Assembly: GCA_037388885.1 (NCBI GenBank)
Contig: JARRJS010000009.1
Location: 1-57,978 of the forward strand
Direction of reading: 5' to 3'
DNA from: JARRJS01 sp037388885
GTDB taxonomy: Bacteria; Gemmatimonadota; Gemmatimonadetes; Longimicrobiales; RSA9
DNA length: 57,978 nucleotides
The translations under genes and the position numbers were made by a program. The notes under the pieces are model-generated. The model saw only the letters and a program-made list of their open reading frames with translations, searched no databases and was not told the origin of the DNA. Positions within the stretch are counted from its first letter, which is position 1; the number at the start of each line of letters is the position of its first letter. Shown here piece by piece: positions 8,688 to 17,509 of the stretch.

Positions 8688-8884
8688 GCCCGCTTCGCGG
8701 GCTAGGCTGCGCCCTCCAATGGTGGGCGGATCCTAGCGGCCGAAGGCCGCGTCCCAGGCGGGCGAGCCCCGCCATCCTAGCGGCCGAAGGCCGCATCCTG
8801 GGCGGGCGAAGGCCGCGTCCCAGGCGGGCGAAGCCCGCCATCCTAGCCGCCGAAGGCGGCGTCCTGGCGAGCCGAAGGCGAGCC
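8688..8884. repeat. cluster of GAA-loop hairpins between convergent genes (REP-like)
   Basis: At least five perfect short inverted repeats occur within 200 bp, each with a GAA (or complementary TTC) trinucleotide loop. They lie at 8688-8702, 8736-8750, 8780-8794, 8823-8839 (7-bp stem) and 8846-8860. They sit in units beginning ATCCTAG followed by a GC-rich stem (starts near 8730, 8774 and 8840), so the region looks tandemly duplicated with compensatory stem changes: gcggcc/ggccgc becomes gccgcc/ggcggc. It lies between the 3' ends of the TrmH gene (plus) and the OPT gene (minus). A role in bidirectional termination or mRNA 3' protection is likely. Confidence 0.7.
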
Positions 8885-8899
8885 CCCGCCGACGGCGCC

Positions 8900-10906
8900 T
8901 CAAATCGCCGGCGGCGGCGTACCCTGGCCGGCCTTGGCCGCTTCCTGGTTCGAGTAGTGGTAGAACATCCACAGTGCCAACGGGAACACCAGCAGTCCCA
9001 GCAAGCCCTGGGCGAGCGGGTTGCTGACGATCACCGGCAGGTGGACGTTCAATACGATCACCGCGGCAATGACAATGCCCATCAACGCCTCCCCCGCGAT
9101 GAACCCCGACGCCACCAGGATACCCGTGTTGTTCGCGCGCTCCATGCCCGCCGCTTCGTAGTGCTTCTCCAGCCTGCGGTCGACGATCCAGCGGAAGACG
9201 CCACCGATGAAGATGGCGAACGTGCTCCAGATGGGCAGGTACATGCCCACGGCGACCAGCATCGGCGAAGGCGCACGCACCAGGATGAGCATGAGGGCGA
9301 ACAGCATGCCGGCCAGGAACAGCGGCCAGACCAACTGGCCGTTGACGATGCCGTTGCTCATGAGCGCCATGAGGCCGGCCTGCGGAGCCGGGAGCGCCGT
9401 CGCCGGGTTGGCGCCCGGGGCACCGGCGAAGCCATAGGCGGCGCTGAGCAGCATGAGCACGAGGGCGAGAAACGGCGCGGCGATGACCACGCCGATCAAC
9501 TCGCCTTTCTGCATGGACCGGGGCGTGCCGCCGAGGATGTGCCCCACCTTCAGGTCTTGCATCATGTCGCCGGCGATGCCCATGGCGCAGCACACCACGG
9601 CCGCCACGCCCAGCACTGCTTCCACGCCGTGGTCGCCGTGCAGGCCGATCGCCACCATGAGCAGTGCGGCCAGGATGAGGGTGGACAGGGTCAGCCCGCT
9701 GATGGGGTTGTTGCTGCTGCCGATCAGGCCCACCAGGTAGCCGGCCACGGCGGCGAACAGGATGCCCGCTACCACCATGACGACGGCCGCGAGAATGGAG
9801 CCGCCCACGCTGCTGCTGAAGTAGTAGTAGAGCGCGATGATCGGGATCAACAGGCCCAGGATGCCCCATACGATCCACTTGTAGCGGATGTCCAGCTCGT
9901 AGCGATTCAGGGATTCCACGGCCTTGACCGACTTCACATCCGAGAACACGCGCGCGAACCCGGTTGCGAGGCTCTTGCGCATCTTCCACAGCGTCCAGAT
10001 GGCCGCCACGACCATGGTGCCGACGGCCAGCGGGCGGACCTGTTGCTGCCACACGACATTCAGCGCCACATCGCTCCAGCCCTGCGTCTGTGCCACCGAC
10101 GCGAGGTCCCGGTTCACGAACGTCATGATCGGCACCAGGCACCACCAGCCCAGCACGCCGCCGGCGAAGACCACGGCGGCCAGCGCCGGGCCGATGATGT
10201 AGCCGACGCCGAACAGCGCGGGCGAGGCGGACGGGGTGGAGGCGAACAGGCCGCCCGTGTACGACTGGCTCTGGGCCGCCGCGCCGCTGCCCAGCGTCAT
10301 CTTGGCCGTGCCCCAGGACCAGAACCCGGTGATCTGCGAGGCCAGCACCAGGATGCCCCTGCTGTTCTTGCTCAACTCGATGAACGCAGCCACGACGCCG
10401 GCGATCACCAGGTACCGGCTGCCACCCGCGCCCCGCTGCCCAGCCTTGTGGATCTCCGAGGCCGCAACGGATTCTGGGAAGGGTAGTCCGGACTCTTCCA
10501 CCAGCGTGCGCCGCAGGATGATCACGAACAGGACGCCCAGCACGCCGCCGACCGCCATGATGAACGTGGCCAGCCAGAAGTTGACGCCCTTCCATACGCC
10601 GGCGATGACGAACGCCGGGATCGTGAAGATGGCGCCCGCCACCAGCGCCTCGCCCACCGAAGCCGTGGTACGGGCGACATTCTCTTCCAGGATCGACCCG
10701 CCCATCGGCCGCAGGACGGCCATGGCGACCACCGCGGCCGGGAACGTGGCCGCAATGGTGAGGCCGGCGACCAGGCCGATGTAGGCGTTGGCGGCGCCCA
10801 GGATCACCGCCATGATCACGCCGAGCACAATCGCACGCAGCGAAAACTCCGGAAGCGTTGAGTCCTCGGGTACGTAGGGCTTGTACGGCAACTGCTGATC
10901 CGCCAT
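8900..10906 (-). CDS. OPT-family oligopeptide transporter
   Basis: A 668-aa polytopic inner-membrane protein of the oligopeptide transporter family, a proton-coupled importer class acting on small peptides or metal-chelate conjugates. The conserved opening FSLRAIVLGVIMAVILGAAN leads into AYIGLVAGLTIAA. GLPFPESVAASEIHKAG, the central GLIGSSNNPISGLTLS and the acidic loop GDMMQDLKVGHILG are all hallmarks of bacterial OPT proteins. About fourteen to sixteen helices are apparent. The start at 10906 (MADQQLPYKPYV) is preceded by an AGAGGGGG ribosome-binding site; longer in-frame starts lack one. It is divergent from the histidine kinase gene and convergent with trmH. The substrate cannot be read from the sequence. 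Confidence 0.9.
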   Translation of the reverse strand: MADQQLPYKPYVPEDSTLPEFSLRAIVLGVIMAVILGAANAYIGLVAGLTIAATFPAAVVAMAVLRPMGGSILEENVARTTASVGEALVAGAIFTIPAFVIAGVWKGVNFWLATFIMAVGGVLGVLFVIILRRTLVEESGLPFPESVAASEIHKAGQRGAGGSRYLVIAGVVAAFIELSKNSRGILVLASQITGFWSWGTAKMTLGSGAAAQSQSYTGGLFASTPSASPALFGVGYIIGPALAAVVFAGGVLGWWCLVPIMTFVNRDLASVAQTQGWSDVALNVVWQQQVRPLAVGTMVVAAIWTLWKMRKSLATGFARVFSDVKSVKAVESLNRYELDIRYKWIVWGILGLLIPIIALYYYFSSSVGGSILAAVVMVVAGILFAAVAGYLVGLIGSSNNPISGLTLSTLILAALLMVAIGLHGDHGVEAVLGVAAVVCCAMGIAGDMMQDLKVGHILGGTPRSMQKGELIGVVIAAPFLALVLMLLSAAYGFAGAPGANPATALPAPQAGLMALMSNGIVNGQLVWPLFLAGMLFALMLILVRAPSPMLVAVGMYLPIWSTFAIFIGGVFRWIVDRRLEKHYEAAGMERANNTGILVASGFIAGEALMGIVIAAVIVLNVHLPVIVSNPLAQGLLGLLVFPLALWMFYHYSNQEAAKAGQGTPPPAI

Positions 10907-11187
10907 CGGACCCCCCTCTCTGTGCAGTCGATATGACCCGTGGCTCATCGGGTGGTCGGCAAGCGGTGCCGCGCCGGGCGGCATGACCGGGATGAGCGAG
11001 CACGTGCAAGCTGGATCCGCTCCATGGCACTGTCAAGAAGCGGACGGAGCGCAGGGCGGATATCGCCCGGCCGGGCGTCGTCGAGCCACGGAAAAGCCAG
11101 CGAACACGGTGCGCAGCGAGTCGTGCGGCATTCGTAATGATGCTATCTTGGATCGAACCTCTCCACATTGCTGTGGCGGAGCCGCTC

Positions 11188-13311
11188 ATGGGACCAGATC
11201 GCCTGTCCGGATCCGATGGCGAGCAGCCGTCCCCACCGGACGAGACGGCACGAATCGAATCGTATTACCGGCAGCTGTTCGAAGATTCCCGGGACGCCGT
11301 CTACTTCAGCACGACCTCGGGCCGGTTGCTGGACGCGAACGAAGCGATGCTGGCACTGACCGGCTACACGCGCGACGAGCTGCGCCGGCTGGACCTGGTC
11401 GAGCTGTACGACGACCCGGCGGACCGGGAGCGCTTCCGCGAGAAGATCGATGCCACGGGCGCATTGCGGAACTTCGCGGTGACGCTGCGGAACAAGGCAG
11501 GCGAGCCGCTGCAGTGTCTGTTGACGTCTTCGGTGCGCCGGGATGCCGCCGGCAGGATCATCGGCTACCAGGGCATCATCCACGATATCACGGAGCTGGC
11601 GAAGGCACAGGCGGCATTGCGGCGTACGAACCGTGCTCTGCGCGTGCTGGGCGCGACGCTGGAAGCGTCGACCACTGCGACCAGCGAGCAGGAGTTTCTG
11701 GACGCCGTCTGTCGCATCGTCGTGGATGTGGGCGGTTATCGGCTGGCCTGGGTCGGATGGATGGAGAACACGCCCGAGAAACGCGTGCGTCCCGCCGCTC
11801 AGGCCGGCTATGAAGAGGGGTACCTCCAGCAGATTGTCATCACCTACGACGAATCCGCGACGGGCCAGGGCCCGGTAGGCACTGCGATCCGCACCAGGCG
11901 CCCGGCGGCGGCCCGCAACGTGGCCAGGGATCCAGCGTTCGAACCCTGGCGGAAAGATGCGCTCCGCCGCGGCTACAACTCGGTCGTGGCGGTCCCGCTT
12001 CTGGAAGGAGACAAGGCGTTCGGCGCGCTGACGATCTACGCCTCCGAAGTGGAAGCCTTCGACGAGGAGGAGCTGGATCTGATGGACCGCGTCGGCACGG
12101 AGCTGGCCCGTGGTCTGGCCGGCCGGCGTGCCCGGAGGGAATCAGAGCGGCTGCAGGCGCGGCTGCAGGACGCCCAGAAGCTGGAAGCCGTCGGCCGCCT
12201 GGCCGGCGGTGTGGCCCACGAGTTCAACAACCTGCTGACGTCCATCGCCGGCAACGTCGAGTTCTTGCGCGAACGGTTTCCCGATGACACCGGCGCGCAA
12301 TCCGGCCTTTCGGAGATCGGGCGTGCCGCGAAGCGTGCTGCGGAGCTGGTGCACCAGCTGCTCGCGTTCAGCGGCAAGCAGGTGGTGGCGCGGGAAGATG
12401 TGGATGTGAACGCGCTGGTGAAGGAGATGCTCCCGGTGGTCGCCGTGCTCGCCGGCGAGGACGTCAAGGTCGAGACGCGACTGGAGGCGGAACCTTCGCT
12501 GGTACGCGCTAACCGCGACCAGATTCGCCAGGTCGTGCTCCGGCTGTGCGACAATGCGCGGGACGCCATGCCAAATGGCGGCACGCTTCGCGTCGCGACG
12601 CACATCGCGCTGTCGGCTCGCCCCGCCACGGCAGAAGCCGACCGGCAGGTGGTGTTGGCCGTGACGGACACGGGCGAAGGGATGGCCGACGACACGTTGC
12701 ACCGCGCGACGGAGCCATTCTTCACGACCCGTGATCCGTTCCGCCGGCCGGGTCTGGGCCTGAGCACGGTGCACGGCATCGTAAGCCGTTGGGGTGGTGT
12801 GCTGGAGCTCCGTAGCAAGCCGGGCGCGGGCACGACGGTGTCGGTCTCGTTCCCGGCACGTACCGTCCCTGCCGCGGGCGGCATCGACGCCGCGCCATTG
12901 CCATCGCCGGCGCCGGCGACACGCACCGTCCTCGTGGTGGAAGACGAAGACGCGGTGCGCGCCGTCGTGTGCAAGACGTTGGACCGGGACGGCTACTCCA
13001 TCCTGGACGCACCCAACGCGGAGGAAGCCCTCGAGCGGGCGGCCGCGTTCGATGGTGAGATCGATCTGCTGTTGACGGACGTGGTCATGCCGGGCATGGC
13101 CGGCTCGGAGCTGAGTCAACTGCTGGAGGCCCAGCGGCCCGGACTGCGCGTGCTCTACATGTCCGGCCACACCGAAGACGAGATCGTGCGTCGCGGCATC
13201 GACCGGGAAAACGTCGAGTTCCTCCAGAAGCCGTTTTCGCCGCAGGATCTGTCCGCCCGGGTGGCGAGATTGTTGGCGGGTCCAGGGAACAAGGAGCCGG
13301 GTACGGTTTAG
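11188..13311 (+). CDS. hybrid sensor histidine kinase: PAS-GAF-HisKA-HATPase-receiver
   Basis: Soluble hybrid two-component kinase of 707 aa. Domain order: PAS (about 20-135), GAF (about 165-315, with GQGPVGTAIRTRRP), HisKA dimerisation domain with the phospho-acceptor His344 in GVAHEFNNLLTS, and an HATPase. The HATPase shows an N box (CDNARDAMPNGG), a G1 box (VTDTGEGMAD), FFTTRDP and GLGLSTVHGIV. The C-terminal receiver has the acidic pair in VVEDED, phospho-acceptor Asp631 in LLTDVVMPG, and Lys681 in QKPF. No transmembrane segment is seen, so the stimulus is intracellular or a diffusible ligand. No response regulator or HPt gene is adjacent. The ATG at 11188 has GGAG 7-8 nt upstream; an in-frame ATG at 11137 has none and overlaps a TATCTT, so I prefer the shorter form. 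Confidence 0.93.
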   Translation: MGPDRLSGSDGEQPSPPDETARIESYYRQLFEDSRDAVYFSTTSGRLLDANEAMLALTGYTRDELRRLDLVELYDDPADRERFREKIDATGALRNFAVTLRNKAGEPLQCLLTSSVRRDAAGRIIGYQGIIHDITELAKAQAALRRTNRALRVLGATLEASTTATSEQEFLDAVCRIVVDVGGYRLAWVGWMENTPEKRVRPAAQAGYEEGYLQQIVITYDESATGQGPVGTAIRTRRPAAARNVARDPAFEPWRKDALRRGYNSVVAVPLLEGDKAFGALTIYASEVEAFDEEELDLMDRVGTELARGLAGRRARRESERLQARLQDAQKLEAVGRLAGGVAHEFNNLLTSIAGNVEFLRERFPDDTGAQSGLSEIGRAAKRAAELVHQLLAFSGKQVVAREDVDVNALVKEMLPVVAVLAGEDVKVETRLEAEPSLVRANRDQIRQVVLRLCDNARDAMPNGGTLRVATHIALSARPATAEADRQVVLAVTDTGEGMADDTLHRATEPFFTTRDPFRRPGLGLSTVHGIVSRWGGVLELRSKPGAGTTVSVSFPARTVPAAGGIDAAPLPSPAPATRTVLVVEDEDAVRAVVCKTLDRDGYSILDAPNAEEALERAAAFDGEIDLLLTDVVMPGMAGSELSQLLEAQRPGLRVLYMSGHTEDEIVRRGIDRENVEFLQKPFSPQDLSARVARLLAGPGNKEPGTV

Positions 13312-13364
13312 CAGAGCGCCCGGCCGGGGACCCGGCCACACATGCACTGCTCATGGGAGGACCG

Positions 13365-13796
13365 GTGACACAGCAGGCGAAGTCAGGCGATCAGGTGGCA
13401 GTCCATTACACGGGCAAGCTGGACAGCGGCGAGGTGTTCGACAGCTCGACCGGCAAGGACCCGATCCGATTCGAGCTGGGCTCCGGCCAGGTGATCCCGG
13501 GATTCGAGCGTGCCGTGCAGGGGATGGCCGTGGGTGACACACGCGAAATCCGCATCGAGCCGGAAGACGCATACGGCCAGCCCAGCGACGAGCTCGTGGT
13601 GGAGGTCGCGCGGACGCAGCTGCCCGATGACGTCGAGCCGGCCGTCGGCATGCCGCTCCAGGTGCAGACCGGTGGTGGCCAGCAACGGGTGGCGCGCATC
13701 ACCGGCGTGGCCGACGACTCGGTCACCCTCGACCTCAACCATCCGCTGGCAGGGCGGGCGCTCAACTTCGAGCTGGAGCTGATGGAAATCGGCTGA
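13365..13796 (+). CDS. FKBP-type peptidyl-prolyl cis-trans isomerase, SlyD-like
   Basis: Cytoplasmic prolyl isomerase/chaperone. The sequence opens with the FKBP strand VAVHYTGKLDSGEVFDSS and continues with VIPGFERAVQGMAVGD and PEDAYG. It then has the inserted IF (chaperone) domain, about residues 65-120, with DDSVTLDLNHPLAGRAL, the SlyD signature. The His-rich metal-binding tail of enterobacterial SlyD is absent. I choose the GTG at 13365, because GGGAGG lies 4 nt upstream; an ATG at 13353 overlaps that ribosome-binding site and would add four residues. It sits 53 nt after the histidine kinase, with a short GC hairpin (13322-13337) between them. Confidence 0.93.
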   Translation: MTQQAKSGDQVAVHYTGKLDSGEVFDSSTGKDPIRFELGSGQVIPGFERAVQGMAVGDTREIRIEPEDAYGQPSDELVVEVARTQLPDDVEPAVGMPLQVQTGGGQQRVARITGVADDSVTLDLNHPLAGRALNFELELMEIG

Positions 13797-13910
13797 ACGC
13801 CCGAATATCTGGCCGGTGCGTGGTCGGTCCATTAGCTTTTCAAACATCATACGCTCGTGCGATCCTTGCCCGCCCTCGGGGGCGGGCATCCGCTCATCAG
13901 GGCGAAGGCC

Positions 13911-15968
13911 GTGCTGACCCGACTGCGCCGTCGGCTTCTTTCCGGGAACGGCCCGGAAACGGCCGAGATCAGATTCTACTTGCGGACGACGACGATCGTC
14001 CTGGTAGGGCTCCTGGCCGGTGCCATGCTCCGCTGGTTGCCACCCCAGCCTACGCCCTGGCGCTGGGTGCCCTTCGGCCTCGCCTACCTCGCAGGCGGCT
14101 ATCGCATCGTCCTCGACAGCTGGCGGGCACTGCGCCGCGGACGGCTCTCCATCGATTTCCTCATGGGCACCGCCGCCGTCGGCGCGGCCATCGTGGATCG
14201 CCCGTTCGAAGGCACGGTCCTGATCTTCCTGTTCAGTCTGTCCAACCTGCTGGAACGCTACGCCATGGGTCGCACCCGCGATGCCATCGCGCGACTCGTG
14301 GACCTGCGGCCGCAGGAAGCCACGCTCCTGGACGATGACGGTCAGGAGCATCGCGTTGCGGTCGAAGCGCTGCAGCCGGGGCAAACGATCCGGGTGCGGC
14401 CGGGGGAACGCGTCTCGGCGGACGGCGTGGTGCGTTCGGGGCGTAGCGACGTGGACCAGGCGGCCATCACGGGCGAATCCATGCCCGTGCCGAAGGCGCC
14501 CGGCGACGATGTCTTCGCTGGCACCATCAACCAGGGCGGTGCGCTGGTGGTCACCGTCGGCCGGCCGGCCAGCGAGACGATGCTGGCGCGTATCATCCGC
14601 CTCGTGGAGGAGGCGCGGGAAGAGCGTGCACCGGCGCAGCAGTTCATCGATCGGTTCGCCCATCCCTACACGCTGGGTGTGGTGCTGGTCACTGCTCTCG
14701 TGGCGGCCGTTCCGCCATTGCTCTTCGGCATCCCGTGGTCGCACAGCTTCTATCGGGCCATGACCCTGCTGGTGGTGGCCAGCCCGTGCGCGCTGGTCAT
14801 CTCCACGCCGTCCGCCATCCTGTCGGGCATCGCCAACGCGGCGCGTTACGGCATCCTCTTCAAGGGTGGGGCGTTCCTGGACGTCGCCGGCACCATTGAC
14901 ACGGTCGCGTTCGACAAGACGGGCACATTGACGGAAGGCCGCCCGAAACTGCACGCCGTCATCACGCGTGCCGAGCTGATCGAGGAGCAATTTGGCCCCG
15001 ACGCAGTCTGGCGGGCGCCGGCGGAGCTAATGGACGAGGACCGGATGTTGGCGCACGCGGCCGCCATCGAGAAGACATCCGAACACCACATTGCCCGGGC
15101 GATCGTGGAAGCTGCCATGGCCCGGGACCTGACGCTGCCGGCCATTGAAGCGTTCACGTCGTACCCGGGCGAAGGCGCCAGCGCCACGGTCGAAGGCCGC
15201 CGCGTCTGGGTCGGCAACCTGTCCATGGCGGAGCGGATGGGATTGCACCTGAGCCCGCTGGTCCTGGGATGGACCGCCGAGCAGACACAGCTGGGCCGGT
15301 CGGTGGTCTACGTGGGCGGGGCAGACGAGCTGCACGGCGCCATGGCGCTGGCCGATGTCCTGAAGCCGACGGCGACCGCGACGATCCGGCACTTGAAGTA
15401 CGAGGGCATCCGGTGGATCACGCTGCTCTCCGGCGACCACCCGGAAGCCGTGCGCGCAGTGGCGGCCGAGCTGGGCGTCGACGAGGTCCGTGCTGGCTTG
15501 CTGCCTCATGAGAAGGTCGACACCGTGCGTGCGCTCGTGTCCACGTCCCGGGGCGTGGGCATGGTCGGGGATGGCGTCAACGACGCCCCGGCCCTCGCCG
15601 CCGCCACCCTCGGCATCGCCATGGGCGCCATGGGCACCGACGTGGCCATCGAGACGGCCGATGTCGTGCTCATGAGCGACGACCCGGAGAAGGTGGACTA
15701 CGTGATCCATCTCGGGAAGCGCACGCGGCAGATTGTTCGCCAGAACGTGTGGTTCAGCGTTGGCTGGATGGCGCTTCTCGTGGCGACCACCCTCGTCGTC
15801 GGCATCCCCCTGCCCCTTGCCGTCGTGGCCCACGAGGGATCGACCCTGCTCGTCGCCGCCAACGGGCTGCGGCTGCTACAAGGGCAACCGCACCCGCCGA
15901 TGGTACCCGGCGCCCGCCGGGTGGAGGATCGTCAGCCGGCGCCGACATTTCCCGCGATCACCGGCTGA
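13911..15968 (+). CDS. P1B-4-type heavy-metal efflux ATPase (Co/Fe/Ni/Zn class)
   Basis: Inner-membrane P-type ATPase of about 685 aa that exports soft or transition metals. It has six to eight helices and no N-terminal heavy-metal-binding domain. Key motifs are TGES in AAITGESMPVPK, TM6 motif SPC (residues 291-293), phosphorylation Asp335 in DKTGTLT, SEHHIARAI (HP-like nucleotide-binding motif) and MVGDGVNDAPAL. TM8 has HEGST (from His641). SPC together with HEGxT defines subgroup P1B-4, whose members export Co2+, Fe2+ or related ions. Start is uncertain: GTG 13857 gives 18 more residues but lacks a ribosome-binding site and overlaps a hairpin (13867-13888). The GTG at 13911 has AGGG about 8 nt upstream. 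The ATP-grasp/SET gene follows after 74 nt. Confidence 0.92.
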   Translation: MLTRLRRRLLSGNGPETAEIRFYLRTTTIVLVGLLAGAMLRWLPPQPTPWRWVPFGLAYLAGGYRIVLDSWRALRRGRLSIDFLMGTAAVGAAIVDRPFEGTVLIFLFSLSNLLERYAMGRTRDAIARLVDLRPQEATLLDDDGQEHRVAVEALQPGQTIRVRPGERVSADGVVRSGRSDVDQAAITGESMPVPKAPGDDVFAGTINQGGALVVTVGRPASETMLARIIRLVEEAREERAPAQQFIDRFAHPYTLGVVLVTALVAAVPPLLFGIPWSHSFYRAMTLLVVASPCALVISTPSAILSGIANAARYGILFKGGAFLDVAGTIDTVAFDKTGTLTEGRPKLHAVITRAELIEEQFGPDAVWRAPAELMDEDRMLAHAAAIEKTSEHHIARAIVEAAMARDLTLPAIEAFTSYPGEGASATVEGRRVWVGNLSMAERMGLHLSPLVLGWTAEQTQLGRSVVYVGGADELHGAMALADVLKPTATATIRHLKYEGIRWITLLSGDHPEAVRAVAAELGVDEVRAGLLPHEKVDTVRALVSTSRGVGMVGDGVNDAPALAAATLGIAMGAMGTDVAIETADVVLMSDDPEKVDYVIHLGKRTRQIVRQNVWFSVGWMALLVATTLVVGIPLPLAVVAHEGSTLLVAANGLRLLQGQPHPPMVPGARRVEDRQPAPTFPAITG

Positions 15969-16042
15969 GCCGCGACCGTGACGACGTATGGACGGACCGC
16001 CGCTGAAGGCGTTCAACGCACCAGGAACGGAGCCAGAGACCC

Positions 16043-17509
16043 ATGCGCATCTGCCTGCTGACGGACTCACCCGAGCTAGTGGGCCCGCGCCAGCCCCAAG
16101 ACGACTGGCAATGTGATCCCCGCCCGTTCCTGCCGGAAGCCGATTGGGACTGGCAGGTGCTGGAGAAGGCCACGGCGGTGAGCCGTCTTATCAAGCTGGC
16201 GCAGGCCGATTACGACCTCTTCTTCAATCTCTGCGATGGGGCCTGGGACGAGGACCGGCCCGGCATCGAGGTCGTCCAGACCCTCGAGCGCCTGCGCCTT
16301 CCCTTCACGGGCGCCGATTCGCGCTTCTACGAGCCGTCTCGGGAAGCCATGAAGCGTGTCTGTCACGCCCGCGGCATCGGCACGCCCGATTACGTCATGG
16401 CACGCCGCCCCGGGGACATCGAACGTGCCGCACGCACACTGCGCTTCCCGCTGATCGTGAAGCATCCCAGCAGCTACGCCAGCATCGGGCTCACGCCCGA
16501 GTCCCGTGTCGAGACCGACGAGGCGCTGCGCGCGCGCGCCACGGCCACGTTGCACACGTTCGGCGGCGCCCTCGTCGAGCAGTTCATCGAAGGCCGGGAG
16601 TTCACCGTGCTCGTCGCCGAGAACCCGGACAACGCGCAACAGCCGTCCACGTACACGCCCGTGGAGTTCCGCTTCCCCCAGGGCGAGAGCTTCAAGCATG
16701 AGCGCCTGAAGTGGGTCGACTACCACGACATGGGCGACGTGCCGGTCGAGGATGCCGAGCTGTCCGCCCGGTTGCGCGAGATGGCCGCCAGCTTCTTCGT
16801 GGGCCTGGACGGCGTCGGCTATGGCCGTTGCGATATCCGCATGGACGACAACGGCGACCTTTACATGCTCGAGATCAACCCCAACTGCGGCATCTACTAC
16901 CCGGCCACCGACGCCGGCAGTGCCGACCTGTGCCTGCTGCACGACGAAGCCGGGCACGTCGGCTTCACGCGCAACGTCGTGCGCGCCGCGCTGCAACGCC
17001 ACCAACAACGAACGCATTCCTGGGAAGTACGCACCAACGGCAATGGAGAGTACGGGGTCTTCGCGATCCGCGAGATCCACGAAGGAGATCCCATCATCCG
17101 CTTCGAAGAGCGGGCCCACGTCCTCGTGACACGCAGCCACGTGGACAGTCACTGGCACGAGCCCGACCGCTCCTGGTTCCTGCGCTACGCCTGGCCTCTC
17201 ACCGATGAGATCTGGGTCACCTGGAGCCGGGACCCGGAGGAATGGATGCCTGTCAACCACTCGTGCGAGCCGACCGCATGGATCGACGGACTCGACCTCG
17301 TGGCTCGCACGGGACTCCGACCCGGGCAGGAGGTCACCCTCGACTACGCCACGTTCTGCAACGAGCTCATGCCCAGCTTTGACTGCGATTGCGGCGCGCC
17401 AAACTGCCGCGGCACCATCCACGGCGACGACTACCTGCGAGATTTCGTCGCCCGTTACGGCGACCACGTGTCGGATTACGTGCGACGCAAGCGGGCCAAC
17501 GGCGCTTAG
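16043..17509 (+). CDS. ATP-grasp (D-Ala-D-Ala-ligase-like) / SET-domain methyltransferase fusion
   Basis: A 488-aa two-domain protein. Residues 1-310 resemble the D-alanine-D-alanine ligase branch of ATP-grasp enzymes. They have a pre-ATP-grasp domain with LFFNLCDGAWDEDRPG and LRLPFTGADSRFY, the ATP-binding LIVKHPSSYASIG, QFIEGREFTVLV, and the Mg2+-binding end YMLEINPNCG (Glu277, Asn279). Residues about 327-440 are a SET domain: GEYGVFAIREIHEGD, the catalytic-site NHSCEP (405-410) and GQEVTLDYATF. A cysteine post-SET follows, CDCGAPNCRG (Cys448, 450, 455). ATP-grasp enzymes make carboxylate-amine bonds; SET proteins methylate lysine. The pairing suggests a protein or peptide that is ligated and methylated by one polypeptide. 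AGGAACGGAG precedes the ATG. Substrate unknown. Confidence 0.88.
   Translation: MRICLLTDSPELVGPRQPQDDWQCDPRPFLPEADWDWQVLEKATAVSRLIKLAQADYDLFFNLCDGAWDEDRPGIEVVQTLERLRLPFTGADSRFYEPSREAMKRVCHARGIGTPDYVMARRPGDIERAARTLRFPLIVKHPSSYASIGLTPESRVETDEALRARATATLHTFGGALVEQFIEGREFTVLVAENPDNAQQPSTYTPVEFRFPQGESFKHERLKWVDYHDMGDVPVEDAELSARLREMAASFFVGLDGVGYGRCDIRMDDNGDLYMLEINPNCGIYYPATDAGSADLCLLHDEAGHVGFTRNVVRAALQRHQQRTHSWEVRTNGNGEYGVFAIREIHEGDPIIRFEERAHVLVTRSHVDSHWHEPDRSWFLRYAWPLTDEIWVTWSRDPEEWMPVNHSCEPTAWIDGLDLVARTGLRPGQEVTLDYATFCNELMPSFDCDCGAPNCRGTIHGDDYLRDFVARYGDHVSDYVRRKRANGA

Noticed and set aside
8688..8884. CRISPR or tRNA-like cluster
   Set aside because: Short palindromes of differing stems without regular spacers, no cas genes, and no cloverleaf.
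8957..10486. A 500-residue plus-strand frame opposite the OPT transporter
   Set aside because: His/Gln/Arg/Glu-rich antisense artefact of a membrane protein; no ribosome-binding site or motif.
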